Shown in pieces: positions 51,733 to 60,206 of a stretch of DNA of 64,000 nucleotides. The stretch lies in assembly GCF_025195125.1 (NCBI RefSeq), contig NZ_JAMGSL010000016.1:118458-182457 (forward strand), in the 5' to 3' direction. The notes below the pieces were generated by a model that worked only from the letters and a program-made list of their open reading frames with translations, made no database searches and was not told the DNA's origin. The position numbers were made by a program, and so were the translations under genes. Source of the stretch: Streptomyces sp. Je 1-79. GTDB lineage: Bacteria; Actinomycetota; Actinomycetes; Streptomycetales; Streptomycetaceae. Position 1 is the first letter of the stretch. The number at the start of each line of letters is the position of its first letter.

Positions 51733-51767
51733 TGAACGGCGAAGGGGTGTCGCCGGCCCCCTCCCCC
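51733..51767. terminator. Terminator hairpin of the amidase gene
   Basis: A 13-base perfect stem (GGGGTGTCGCCGG at 51733-51745 with 51755-51767) and 9-base C-rich loop, 35 bases beyond the amidase stop and 93 bases upstream of the geosmin synthase start. Confidence 0.75.
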
Positions 51768-51801
51768 GGCGACACCCCTCCACGTTCTGGCCGGAAACCG
51801 C

Positions 51802-53766
51802 TCAGGCCCGGGAAATCCGCACGTCAGACGCCTTCACAAAGGCGACCCGATGGCCGAACTGGATCTGGTAGTACTCCTCCTGACCCCGGACGACCCGATG
51901 CCCCGCCGTGTCGAACACCGGCGCGAAGTAGTACTCGCCGGGGATGCGATCGCCCACGACGTACGACTGGCCCGCGAGGAGCTTGTACGGAAGCGGCGAC
52001 ACCGGCTGGACCGGCACACCGGCCGGGTACGCCGATGCCTCCGGGTAGGCGCGCCCGTACACCGGCACCTCGGACAGGCCCTCCTTCGGAGTCAGCACCA
52101 GGCCCCGGGAGTTCACCGCCGTGCGCCGCTCCTTCGGGTTGTGGAACCACGCCTTCTGGCCCAGGTACCAGATCGCCGTCCAGTCGCCCCGCCGCTCGGC
52201 CACCGCGTACTGCTGGCCCGTCGAGGCCCGCGCCCCGGTGTCGTTGACCCCGGTCGTCGAGTCCTGACCGCCCGGCCGCAGCCCGACGTCCCTCACCAGC
52301 GGGGCGTCCGCGCCCGGCGCCGTGTGGAGCCGGACCGCGCCGCTGCCGTGCGGGGCGCACGCCTCTCCCGCCTTCACGCACCCCGTGTAGACCGGCTGGT
52401 GCGCGCTGTACTCCGGACGGATCGTCACCACGCCCGCGTTCGGGCCCGCGCTCGCCGTGAACGGCCGGCCGAGCAGCCGGAAGTAGTGCGCCCAGTCCCA
52501 GTAGGGACCCGGGTCCGTGTGCATCCCCGGGATCGTCGACGTGACCGTCCCCGGCACGGTGTCGTGCCCGAGGATGTGCTGCCGGTCGAGAGGGATGTCG
52601 TAGCGCTGCGCCAGGTACCGCACCAGACGCGCCGAGGTGCGGTACATCGCCTCCGTGTACCAGGAGTCCGGCGCCGTCAGGAAGCCCTCGTGCTCGAGCC
52701 CGACCGACTTGGCGTTCACGAACCAGTTGCCCGCGTGCCAGCCGACGTCCTTCAGCGGCAGATGCTGGGCGATGTGCCCGTCCGAGGAGCGCAGCGAGTA
52801 CTGCCACGACACGTACGTCGGGTCCTGCACCAGCTGGAGCGTGACGTCCCAGGTCGCCTCGGTGTCATGGACGACGATGTAGTCGATGGACTGGGACGAG
52901 GGCCGGTCGCCCTTGTCGTGGTTGCCGTAGTCGCCGTCACCGAACTCCTCGTACGGCGCCGGGATCCACTCGCAGGCCACGGTCCTCGGGCACTCGGTCC
53001 ACCCCGCGTCCGCCGTGCGCAGCCCCAGCGACTCCACCTGCCCGGTCGCGGGCACGAGATCCGCGTCGGCCGGGAGCGTCACCACCTGCCCGCTGTCGGT
53101 CCGCCGGGACTCACCGGCACGGATCACGTCGAACACGTCGTTCGCGTACGTCGTCGCGGTCGCCGTGTCGTCGGCACCCGAGTAGCGCGCCACAGCGCCG
53201 AACCAGTCGGCCGGGTCGGCGCTCAGCGGCCGGCCCGAAGCGCGCTGGGCTTCGGCGAGCAGCGCCGCCCCGCCCTCGATGTTCGCCGCCGTGCTGCTGC
53301 GCAGACGCTGTGCCGGGATCCCGGTCAGCGCGGCGGCCCGGTCGAGCGTCCTGAGCCGCTCCGGAAGCCGCGCCGCCGTGGGTGGCGCGGTCTCGGACCC
53401 GGCACCGTGGCGCGGCGCCCGCGAACCGTCGCCCCGCGCGTCCTCCGCGCCGTGCGAGTGGTGCGGGGCCTCGGCCAGGGCGGTCACCGCGTCCGTGAGG
53501 TGCATCGGGCCGTAGCCGCCGGTCACGCTGGGGGCCCCGCCGTGCGCGTCCCACCGCGACTGGAGGTACGACACCGCGAGCAGCACGCTCTGCGGCACGC
53601 CCTGGCGCTCGGCGGCCGCCGCGAACTGCCGCTGGAGCGAGCCCGTCTCCATCGGCGGCCCGGCCGTGGCCGGCGGAGCGGCCGAGAGGAGCGGGAGGAG
53701 CAGTGCGGCGGACGCCACGGCGCCCACCGCTCGGGGAACCCGTCTGCGCGGCGCGGAACGGTGCAA
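51802..53766 (-). CDS. Secreted N-acetylmuramoyl-L-alanine amidase (Amidase_2)
   Basis: A 654-residue exported protein. A Sec signal peptide (basic MHRSAPRRR, hydrophobic AVGAVASAALLLPLLSAAP, cleavage near ATA) is followed by a helical domain (about 40-210) reminiscent of lytic-transglycosylase-type modules. The zinc amidase domain (about 290-445) has VVHDTEATWDV near 300, WHAGNWF, LEHEGF and GHDTVPGT, supplying the His/His/catalytic residues. The C-terminal about 200 residues look like SH3-type cell-wall binding repeats. It cleaves the MurNAc-L-Ala bond of peptidoglycan. The start is TTG, supported by GGAGG exactly 5 bases upstream. Confidence 0.87.
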   Translation of the reverse strand: MHRSAPRRRVPRAVGAVASAALLLPLLSAAPPATAGPPMETGSLQRQFAAAAERQGVPQSVLLAVSYLQSRWDAHGGAPSVTGGYGPMHLTDAVTALAEAPHHSHGAEDARGDGSRAPRHGAGSETAPPTAARLPERLRTLDRAAALTGIPAQRLRSSTAANIEGGAALLAEAQRASGRPLSADPADWFGAVARYSGADDTATATTYANDVFDVIRAGESRRTDSGQVVTLPADADLVPATGQVESLGLRTADAGWTECPRTVACEWIPAPYEEFGDGDYGNHDKGDRPSSQSIDYIVVHDTEATWDVTLQLVQDPTYVSWQYSLRSSDGHIAQHLPLKDVGWHAGNWFVNAKSVGLEHEGFLTAPDSWYTEAMYRTSARLVRYLAQRYDIPLDRQHILGHDTVPGTVTSTIPGMHTDPGPYWDWAHYFRLLGRPFTASAGPNAGVVTIRPEYSAHQPVYTGCVKAGEACAPHGSGAVRLHTAPGADAPLVRDVGLRPGGQDSTTGVNDTGARASTGQQYAVAERRGDWTAIWYLGQKAWFHNPKERRTAVNSRGLVLTPKEGLSEVPVYGRAYPEASAYPAGVPVQPVSPLPYKLLAGQSYVVGDRIPGEYYFAPVFDTAGHRVVRGQEEYYQIQFGHRVAFVKASDVRISRA

Positions 53767-53821
53767 GGCAGCCTCCAGGTACCAGGGGTGATGAGGGGGC
53801 GTGCGGGGCCGGACCCGTACA

Positions 53822-53850
53822 GGGGTATCGGCTCACCGACGATCCGTCAA
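53822..53850 (-). promoter_or_regulatory. Candidate promoter of the amidase gene
   Basis: On the minus strand, TTGACG (53850-53845) and TACCCC (53827-53822) are 17 bases apart. Transcription would start near 53815, about 50 bases before the TTG start. Confidence 0.4.
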
Positions 53851-53973
53851 TCACCCCGTGCACCACGGGATTTCCCATGTCAGAGGCTGTGTCACGGAGT
53901 TTCGCGGCGACGGCGCGCGGGCCTGCGGCGCGTCAGTGGAGTGGACCAATGGGGGCTGTGCCGGACGGCGGAA

Positions 53974-54011
53974 CGCCGTGCACCCGGTGTGTCGGCACCG
54001 GGCGCACGGCG
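53974..54011. terminator. Terminator hairpin of the phosphotransferase gene
   Basis: Arms CGCCGTGC-A-CCCGGTG and CACCGGG-C-GCACGGCG (one A-C mismatch) with a TGTCGG loop, 30 bases beyond the minus-strand stop at 54041. Confidence 0.7.
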
Positions 54012-54040
54012 TGTCACCCCCGTGGAGCGGTCGGCGCGGC

Positions 54041-55165
54041 TCAGCGCGTCCCGACCGCGGCGCGCACGGCCCGTCGGGCCATGGCGCAGTCGTCGTGCAG
54101 CCGCCGCAGCAGCCGCCGCTGTTCCTCCCCGGGCGAGACCGCGCCGGAGGGGACGGGGACCGAACCGGCGGGCGGGGCCTCCTTGATGGTGCGCTGCACC
54201 GCCGTCTCGTACGTACGGATCTCCCGGGTCAGCACGATCATCAGGTTCACCAGGAAGGCGTCCCGGGACGCCGGACCCGCCTGCTGCGCCAGCTGGCTGA
54301 TCTGACGGCGGGCCATCGGCGCGTCACCGAGCACCGACCACAGCGTCGCCAGGTCGTAGCCGGGCAGGTACCAGCCCGCGTGCTCCCAGTCGACCAGGAC
54401 CGGCCCCGTGGGGGAGAGCAGGATGTTCGAGAGCAGGGCGTCGCCGTGACAGAACTGGCCCATGCCCTGGCGGCCGCCGGCGTGCGCCAGCCCGTGCAGC
54501 AGCTTCTGCAGGTCGTCACGGTCGCGGTCGGTGAAGAGACCGAGCTCGTGGTAGCGCGCGATCCGTGACGGATAGTCCAGCGGGGCGTCGAAGGTACCGG
54601 CCGGCGGCCGCCAGGCGTTCAGCCGGGCGATCGCGCCGAGCGCGGCGCGCAGGTCCGTGCGGGGCGGGGCGTCCACCGGGTGGCGGGTCAGCGCCGCCGC
54701 CCGTCCCGGCATCCGCTCGATCACCAGCGTGCCGTTCTCCGGGTCCGCGGCGATCAGCCGCGGCGCGCGTACCGGAGGACGGTGGCGGACGAAGGAGCGG
54801 TAGGCCGCTATTTCGTGCTGGAACCGCTCGACCCACGCGGGGGAGTGGTCCAGTAAACACTTCGCGACCGCCGTGGTCCGCCCGGTCGTGCCGACGATGA
54901 GTACGGAACGCCCGCTGCGCCGCAGGACCTGCACGGGGTTGAACTCCGGGCAGATCCGGTGGACGGAGGCGATGGCCATCCGTACCTGGGCCCCCTGGGG
55001 GCCGGACAGGTCGATCCTTCCGCTGAGCGGCTGAGCGGCACTGCCCGCCCATCGCCTCGCCCGGCTCGCCGGAGCGACGGGTGCGAGATACGGTCCGCTG
55101 CCGACCGGTACGGAACGGTGCTGGGGCCGGGGCGGGGCGGACACGGAGGACGATGCTGTGTACAT
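54041..55165 (-). CDS. APH/choline kinase-like phosphotransferase
   Basis: A 374-residue protein. A polar N-terminal extension (MYTASSSVSAPPRP to about 60) precedes an APH-type kinase fold: Lys102 in TTAVAKCL, catalytic loop HGDALLSN at 240-247 and metal-binding VDWE at 258-261, then a helical tail to 374. The start ATG has no purine-rich site, so leaderless translation is likely. This long-tailed type is, to my recollection, conserved in Streptomyces beside developmental genes; the substrate is unknown. Divergent from the nsdA-like gene, sharing a 234-base promoter region with two operator-like repeats. Confidence 0.75.
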   Translation of the reverse strand: MYTASSSVSAPPRPQHRSVPVGSGPYLAPVAPASRARRWAGSAAQPLSGRIDLSGPQGAQVRMAIASVHRICPEFNPVQVLRRSGRSVLIVGTTGRTTAVAKCLLDHSPAWVERFQHEIAAYRSFVRHRPPVRAPRLIAADPENGTLVIERMPGRAAALTRHPVDAPPRTDLRAALGAIARLNAWRPPAGTFDAPLDYPSRIARYHELGLFTDRDRDDLQKLLHGLAHAGGRQGMGQFCHGDALLSNILLSPTGPVLVDWEHAGWYLPGYDLATLWSVLGDAPMARRQISQLAQQAGPASRDAFLVNLMIVLTREIRTYETAVQRTIKEAPPAGSVPVPSGAVSPGEEQRRLLRRLHDDCAMARRAVRAAVGTR

Positions 55166-55319
55166 GGAGGAGACAGATCCCTTCGTGTGCCGACGAGTTG
55201 CGTGCGTCGCCCCGCCCGACCTCCGGGCCGCACCCTGGGGAATGTGGGCCGGTTGCCGGGGCGGGGTGGCGCTTTCCTACCTGACACCCGGGCGCGGGTG
55301 GCGGAACATCGGGCGCACC

Positions 55320-55347
55320 CTGGCGAAGCCTGGCGAATAGTCGCCAG
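55320..55347. promoter_or_regulatory. CTGGCGA inverted repeat plus direct copy upstream of nsdA-like gene
   Basis: CTGGCGA-ATAG-TCGCCAG at 55330-55347 is a perfect 7-base inverted repeat; another CTGGCGA lies 10 bases earlier (55320-55326), on the same helix face. A likely repressor or activator site. Confidence 0.5.
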
Positions 55348-55352
55348 CCCTA

Positions 55353-55371
55353 TGACAGGGGGTTACTGTCA
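55353..55371. promoter_or_regulatory. TGACAG-N7-CTGTCA inverted repeat upstream of nsdA-like gene
   Basis: Perfect 6-base arms with a 7-base spacer, ending 28 bases before the GTG start. Distinct in sequence from the CTGGCGA site just upstream. Confidence 0.5.
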
Positions 55372-55399
55372 ACTCAGCCGAGAACCTGGGGGCTTAGAC

Positions 55400-56896
55400 G
55401 TGACCGGACAGACCAACACCCGCCTGGCAGACCTCTTCGGCCTCGCCGGCTGGTCCAAGGGAGAGCTCGCGAGGCTCGTCAACCGGCAGGCGGCGGCCAT
55501 GGGCCATCCGCAACTGTCGACCGACACCTCACGGGTGAGGCGATGGATCGACATGGGGGAGACCCCGCGCGACCCTGTGCCCCGGGTGCTGGCTGCACTG
55601 TTCACCGAGCGACTCGGCCGTGTCGTGACCATCGAGGACCTCGGGTTCGTACGACACGGGCGTGCCGGGAAAAGGCAGAACGTCAGGAACGACGACAACC
55701 CTGACGGGCTGCCCTGGGCGCCCGAGCGTACGGCAGCGGTCCTCACCGAATTCACGGGAATGGACCTCATGCTCAACCGACGCGGCCTGATGGGCGCGGG
55801 CGCCGTGCTCGCGGCCGGCTCCGCACTGACCAGCGCCATGCACGACTGGCTCCACACCGACCCCGCACGCGCCGCCGCGCAGGCCCCCCGCGCGAACGAT
55901 CCCCTCCACGCCGACCCCGCCGGGTTCGACCGCTACGAGGCCGCCCCCATCGGGTCGGAGGAGATCGAAGCACTGGAGCGCTCGGTGGAGGTGTTCCGCG
56001 CCTGGGACGCCTCCCGCGGCGGCGGTCTCCAACGCAAGGCAGTGGTGGGGCAGTTGAACGAGGTGGGAGGCATGCTCGCCTACCACCACCCCGACCACCT
56101 CCAGCGGCGTCTGTGGGGCGTCGCGGCCAACCTCGCCGTCCTGGCGGGCTGGATGTCCCACGACGTGGGCCTGGAGCCCACCGCCCAGAAGTACTTCGTC
56201 ATCGCCGCCCACGCGGCACGGGAGGGCGGCGACCGGCCGCGTGCCGGGGAAGCCCTGTCCCGCGCCGCCCGCCAGATGGTCCACCTGGGCCGGCCCGACG
56301 ACGCCCTCGACCTGATGAAGCTCGCCAAGTCGGGCTCGGGCGAGGAGGTTCTGCCGCGCACGCAGGCGATGCTGCGCACCATCGAGGCCTGGGCCCAGGC
56401 CTCCATGGGCAAGGGGCAGGCCATGCGCCGTACGCTCGGCGAGGCCGAGGACCTGTTCGTCTCCGACCGGTCGGACGTGCCGCCGCCCAGCTGGATGCAG
56501 AACTTCGACGACGCCGACATGCACGGCATGCAGGCCCTCGCGTACCGCACCCTCGCCGAACACGACCCCGCCGCCGCGGTCCCCGCACAACGCCACGCCA
56601 AGCTGGCCCTGGAGCTGCGCCGCAGCGGTCACAACCGTTCGAAGCTCTTCGACTACATCTCCCTCGCCTCGGCCTGCTTCATCGCCGACGACCCGGAGCA
56701 GGCCGACCGGTACGCACGGCTCGCCCTGGTCTCCATGGGAGAGACGTCCTCCCTCCGCACCTGGGACCGGCTCCGCGAGATGTACCGGCTGACCGGGCAG
56801 TACGCCGGCTACGCCAAGATCGAGGACCTGCGTGAGGAGATCGCGCTCGCGCTGCCCGAGCCCGCGGTGAAGAGGCCGAGGACCGGCAGGATCTGA
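55400..56896 (+). CDS. nsdA: NsdA-like regulator of differentiation and antibiotic production
   Basis: A 498-residue protein. The N-terminus (LADLFGLAGWSKGELARLVN) is an XRE-like helix-turn-helix-type domain, followed by TSRVRRWIDMGETPRDPVPR and RVVTIEDLG. The rest is TPR-like helices (RTIEAWAQASMGKGQAMR, DPEQADRYARLALVSM). The size, N-terminus and TPR layout match what I recall of S. coelicolor NsdA (about 500 residues), a negative regulator whose loss increases sporulation and antibiotic output. GTG start follows GGGGG by 7 bases. Two operator-like repeats precede it. The symbol is by resemblance and not proven by synteny. Confidence 0.78.
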   Translation: MTGQTNTRLADLFGLAGWSKGELARLVNRQAAAMGHPQLSTDTSRVRRWIDMGETPRDPVPRVLAALFTERLGRVVTIEDLGFVRHGRAGKRQNVRNDDNPDGLPWAPERTAAVLTEFTGMDLMLNRRGLMGAGAVLAAGSALTSAMHDWLHTDPARAAAQAPRANDPLHADPAGFDRYEAAPIGSEEIEALERSVEVFRAWDASRGGGLQRKAVVGQLNEVGGMLAYHHPDHLQRRLWGVAANLAVLAGWMSHDVGLEPTAQKYFVIAAHAAREGGDRPRAGEALSRAARQMVHLGRPDDALDLMKLAKSGSGEEVLPRTQAMLRTIEAWAQASMGKGQAMRRTLGEAEDLFVSDRSDVPPPSWMQNFDDADMHGMQALAYRTLAEHDPAAAVPAQRHAKLALELRRSGHNRSKLFDYISLASACFIADDPEQADRYARLALVSMGETSSLRTWDRLREMYRLTGQYAGYAKIEDLREEIALALPEPAVKRPRTGRI

Positions 56897-56930
56897 GGGC
56901 GGGCCGCGCCGCCCCCGTAACGTACGAGAA

Positions 56931-56960
56931 AGGGCACGCCGACTCGTGCCGGCATGCCCT
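56931..56960. terminator. Terminator hairpin between nsdA-like and phosphatase genes
   Basis: AGGGCA-C-GCCG and CGGC-A-TGCCCT arms close over ACTCGTGC, 34 bases after the nsdA-like stop and 42 bases from the convergent phosphatase stop, so it may serve both. Confidence 0.6.
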
Positions 56961-57002
56961 CCTGAGCGGTGCGCGGACCCGGTGACCCGGGCCCGGCGGA
57001 CC

Positions 57003-58484
57003 CTAGTGACCCACCCGGACCACCATCACGCAGGCGTCGTCCTCGCGCGGTGCCTCACCGAACTCCTCCACCACCGACCGTACGCAGTCCTGCGCGTCCC
57101 GCGCTCCGGCCAGCCGCGGAGCCAGGGCGAGCAACCGCTGCGTACCCGTGTCGTCCATGCCGTCGCGGCGGGTGAGCCCGTCCGTGTGCAGGACCAACAG
57201 ATCCCCGGGGAGCAGCCGGATCTCGGCCTCCTCGTAAGCGGCCCCGGTCGTCGCTCCCAGGAGCACACCGTCGGGCCGCTTCAGGGCGTGCCCCGTCCCG
57301 TCGCGGAAGAGCAGCGGGGCGGGGTGGCCGGCCTGTGCCCAGGTGAGTGTCTGTCCGGCCGGATCGTAGCGGCAGCACATCGCGCTGCCGAGCGCCGGCT
57401 GCACCGCGGACTCGAGCAGCTGGTTGAGGTGGCCCATCAGGGCGCCGGGGCGGATTCCGGCCACGGCCATGCCGCGCAGCGCGCCGAGGAGCATGGCCAT
57501 GGAGGAGGTCGCGGAGACCCCGTGCCCGGTGAGGTCGCCGACCGTCAGGAGCGCGTCGCCGTCGGGGAGGGCCAGCGCGTCGTACCAGTCGCCGCCGATC
57601 AGTCCGGGCGAGGCGGCGGGCAGGTAGTGGCCCGCCACGTCGAGCGGAGCGCCCGGTCCACCGTGGGCGAACCGCAGGGAACCGCGCCACGGAGGCAGCA
57701 CGGCCTCCTGGAGCTCGACGGCGACCCGGCGCTCGGTGCGCTCGATGTGGCGACGGCGCTGGAGGCTGTCACGGGACTCGCGGACCGCCCGCTCGGTGCG
57801 GCGCAGCTCGCTGACGTCGCGGAGAACGGCCCACATGGAGGCCGTGCACCCGTCGGAGTCGAGGACCGGCTCGCCCATCATGTGGAGCGTGCGGACCCGG
57901 CCGTCGGTGCGGACGATACGGAACTCGCCGTCGATCGGCTTCCCGTCGATCAGACAGTCCGTCACCATTCCCTGGAGCACCGACTGGTCCTCGGCGAAGA
58001 CCATCGACGGCAGCTCGTCCAGCGACATCGGGCCGCTCTCGGGGTTCCGGCCGAAGATCTGGTACAGCTCCTCGGACCAGCTGACCTCGTCGTTCAGCAG
58101 ATTCCACTCGGCGCTGCCGACGCGGCTGAGCAGGGAGCCGGTGCGCGGGGCCGGGACGCCGTAGGCGGCACCGGGGTCGGACGTGGCTTCCGCCTCCGCC
58201 TCCGCGTCCGCCTCGACGAGGTCGGCGGTGGGAGCGGCCGTGAGCTCGTCCGGGATGCCGGCCTTGAGCTGGCCCAAGTGGGCGCCCAGATCGTCGAGTT
58301 GATGGACAGCCAGATCACACAGGGCGCGCTGCCAACGGTTCTTCGGATCGTCCTCGTCCAGATCGGCGTCACGGCGTACGGCGTCCACGTCGACGCGCAG
58401 ACGGCGGGTCTGCGAGATCAGTGCGTCCACGGTGCCGGGCTCGGGCGGCTGGGCTGGACGGTCCGCGTAGAGAGGGGACGGCAT
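57003..58484 (-). CDS. PAS-PP2C (SpoIIE/RsbU-type) phosphatase
   Basis: A 493-residue phosphatase. Residues 1-110 are helical and acidic with an ADAEAEAEA stretch. A PAS domain follows (about 120-235, with SAEWNLLNDEVSWSEELYQIFGR and EFRIVRTDGRVRTLHMMGE), then a PP2C domain (about 275-490) with GGDWYDALAL, GDLTGHGVSATSSM and LVLHTDGLTRRDG carrying the metal Asp residues. Unlike the first such protein in the window it has no HATPase tail. It probably dephosphorylates an anti-anti-sigma factor in response to an unknown signal. ATG 58484 follows CGGAG by 8 bases. Confidence 0.87.
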   Translation of the reverse strand: MPSPLYADRPAQPPEPGTVDALISQTRRLRVDVDAVRRDADLDEDDPKNRWQRALCDLAVHQLDDLGAHLGQLKAGIPDELTAAPTADLVEADAEAEAEATSDPGAAYGVPAPRTGSLLSRVGSAEWNLLNDEVSWSEELYQIFGRNPESGPMSLDELPSMVFAEDQSVLQGMVTDCLIDGKPIDGEFRIVRTDGRVRTLHMMGEPVLDSDGCTASMWAVLRDVSELRRTERAVRESRDSLQRRRHIERTERRVAVELQEAVLPPWRGSLRFAHGGPGAPLDVAGHYLPAASPGLIGGDWYDALALPDGDALLTVGDLTGHGVSATSSMAMLLGALRGMAVAGIRPGALMGHLNQLLESAVQPALGSAMCCRYDPAGQTLTWAQAGHPAPLLFRDGTGHALKRPDGVLLGATTGAAYEEAEIRLLPGDLLVLHTDGLTRRDGMDDTGTQRLLALAPRLAGARDAQDCVRSVVEEFGEAPREDDACVMVVRVGH

Positions 58485-58573
58485 GTCGTACTCCGATACA
58501 GGCGCGGCGCGGGCGAGCGGTTGAACGAGGCCCGGATATGACTGTTGCACAGGCGAAGACAGCCCGTAAGGGA

Positions 58574-58616
58574 TTTGGCAACACTCGATACGGTGGTGCT
58601 TCTGACATATGCCAAA
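58574..58616. promoter_or_regulatory. TTTGGCA/TGCCAAA inverted repeat in a divergent, AT-richer promoter region
   Basis: TTTGGCA (58574-58580) and TGCCAAA (58610-58616) lie 29 bases apart in the 198-base gap between the phosphatase and the caspase-like gene. This gap is visibly less G/C-rich than its surroundings. The two could be half-sites for a looped or cooperative regulator. Confidence 0.35.
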
Positions 58617-58682
58617 GGCCCACCGGTTATCGGCCATCGGGGTGGTAACGGAAAGAGCCGGTGGGAAGGTTACGGTGCTGGT

Positions 58683-60206
58683 GTGGTGAACGACGACGTG
58701 GACACGGTGGGGACGGCGTTGCTGCTGGCAGCGGCGCCGGCGGGGCGGGGGCGAGCGGTGGACGCGGCGTCCGTACTGCCGGCGCTGGCGGCGGTGCCGC
58801 CCGGCGCGCTGACCGGCACGCCGGTGGCGACGGTCGTCGAACTGGCCGACCCGCTGGACCCGCAGGCCGTCCTGACGCGACTGCGCGCGGCGGCGGCGAG
58901 CCCGGGCCCCCTGGCCGTCTACCTCGCGGGCCAGCTCCAACTGGACCGCCGGCAGCACCTGCCGCACCTGGCGCTGGCGCGCAGCACGGCGACGACACTG
59001 CGGTACACGGGTCTGCCGTGGCACTGGCTCGCGGGGGAACTCGCCGTACGGCGGGCGGGGACGACGACGGTGGTGACCGACCTGGCCGCCGACGCGGAGC
59101 TCTGGGAGCGGCTCGGTTCGGCGCCCGGCCTCCTCTCCCTGGGCCCGGGCGTACGGCTGTACGGGCGCGTCGTCCCGGCCCCGCGACGCGGCGCGCCCAC
59201 GAAGCCGGAGTACCTCCGCCACTTCGCCACGGTGTGGCGCACGGGCGCCCGGCCCCCGCTGCCCGACCTCCACGCGGACGCGGCCTCGGCGCTGGAGCCG
59301 GGCCCCGCGCTGTACCTGACTCCCCAGACGGGGCAGGCGGGGGTGCCCGTGACCCTGGGCGTGCCGGCCGCACCGGGCGGCCCGCCGACGGAGACGGGCG
59401 TCGCGCCTGCATCGGTCGTGTCGCCCGCGTCGGTCGTGGCGCCTGTAGCGGCCGTGACGCGTGCCCCGGTCGTGCCGCCCGCGGCGGTCGTGGCGCCTGT
59501 AGCGGCCGTGACGTCCTCACCGACCGTGACGCCCTCACTGACCGTGTCGTCCGCGGCGGCCGTGGCGCCTGTAGCGGCCGTGACGTCCTCACCGACCGTG
59601 ACGCCCTCACCGATCGTGACACCTGCACCGACCGTCTTGCCCTCACCCCCCGTGTCGCCTGTGGGAGGCGGCGCGCCGTGGCTCGCCGTGGCTCCGCCGC
59701 TCCCGGCGGGTGGACCCGTACAGACGGGCGCGTACGCGGGAGCCCCCGGAGTTCCGGATGTCGCCCCGCCGCGGGCGGCGGACTGGACGGCCGGTCACGA
59801 CCCCGACCCCCACCCCGCGATCCTCGCCGCCGCGCGTGCGGGGCGGCACGGGGAGGCGGTGGCGGTTGCCGTGGCCTGGGAGCAGGAGGCGCTGCGGCGG
59901 CACGGGCCCAGGTCGCGGGAGGCCGTGCACTGGATGGAGGTCCGGGCCGACCTCGCACGGCTGGCCGGGGAGCCCGCCCGAAGCTGCGAGTTGTGGATCG
60001 GCGCGGCGCAGACCAGGCTCGGCCTGAGCCAGGGGCCCCAGGACCCCGACGTCGAAGGCGCCGTGGACCGCGCCCACCACCAGTGGGAGCGGATCGCGGA
60101 CCCCGCCCGCGCCCGCGCGCTCGGCCCGGCCCTGGTCGCGCTGCGCCGCCGCGTCCCGGGCCGCAGGGCCGGCGCGCTGGCCGCGCTCCAGCGCAGGATG
60201 GGATGA
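58683..60206 (+). CDS. Degenerate caspase-like domain protein with V/P/T-rich linker and TPR-like C-terminus
   Basis: A 507-residue protein I do not recognise from a named family. The first about 205 residues follow the order of caspase/CHAT folds: VGTALLLAAAP, PGPLAVYLAGQLQLD (80-85 YLAGQL where active enzymes have a Y-x-G-His-G), TGLPWHWLAGEL, then TTTVVTDLAAD (127-137) where a DxCxxG would be expected. So the His and Cys are both missing. A repetitive Val/Pro/Thr linker spans about 220-345. The last 130 residues (GRHGEAVAVAVAWEQEALRR to the end) look like TPRs. GTG starts at 58683 or 58686 are weakly supported. ATGA overlap couples it to the next gene. Confidence 0.6.
   Translation: MVNDDVDTVGTALLLAAAPAGRGRAVDAASVLPALAAVPPGALTGTPVATVVELADPLDPQAVLTRLRAAAASPGPLAVYLAGQLQLDRRQHLPHLALARSTATTLRYTGLPWHWLAGELAVRRAGTTTVVTDLAADAELWERLGSAPGLLSLGPGVRLYGRVVPAPRRGAPTKPEYLRHFATVWRTGARPPLPDLHADAASALEPGPALYLTPQTGQAGVPVTLGVPAAPGGPPTETGVAPASVVSPASVVAPVAAVTRAPVVPPAAVVAPVAAVTSSPTVTPSLTVSSAAAVAPVAAVTSSPTVTPSPIVTPAPTVLPSPPVSPVGGGAPWLAVAPPLPAGGPVQTGAYAGAPGVPDVAPPRAADWTAGHDPDPHPAILAAARAGRHGEAVAVAVAWEQEALRRHGPRSREAVHWMEVRADLARLAGEPARSCELWIGAAQTRLGLSQGPQDPDVEGAVDRAHHQWERIADPARARALGPALVALRRRVPGRRAGALAALQRRMG
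59436..59610 (+). repeat. In-frame repeats encoding the V/P/T linker
   Basis: GTGGCGCCTGTAGCGGCCGT begins copies at 59436, 59490 and 59562. The last two extend to 49 identical bases (59490-59538 and 59562-59610, 72-base period) encoding VAPVAAVTSSPTVTPS. The identity exceeds what protein selection would need, so the duplication is recent. Confidence 0.85.
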
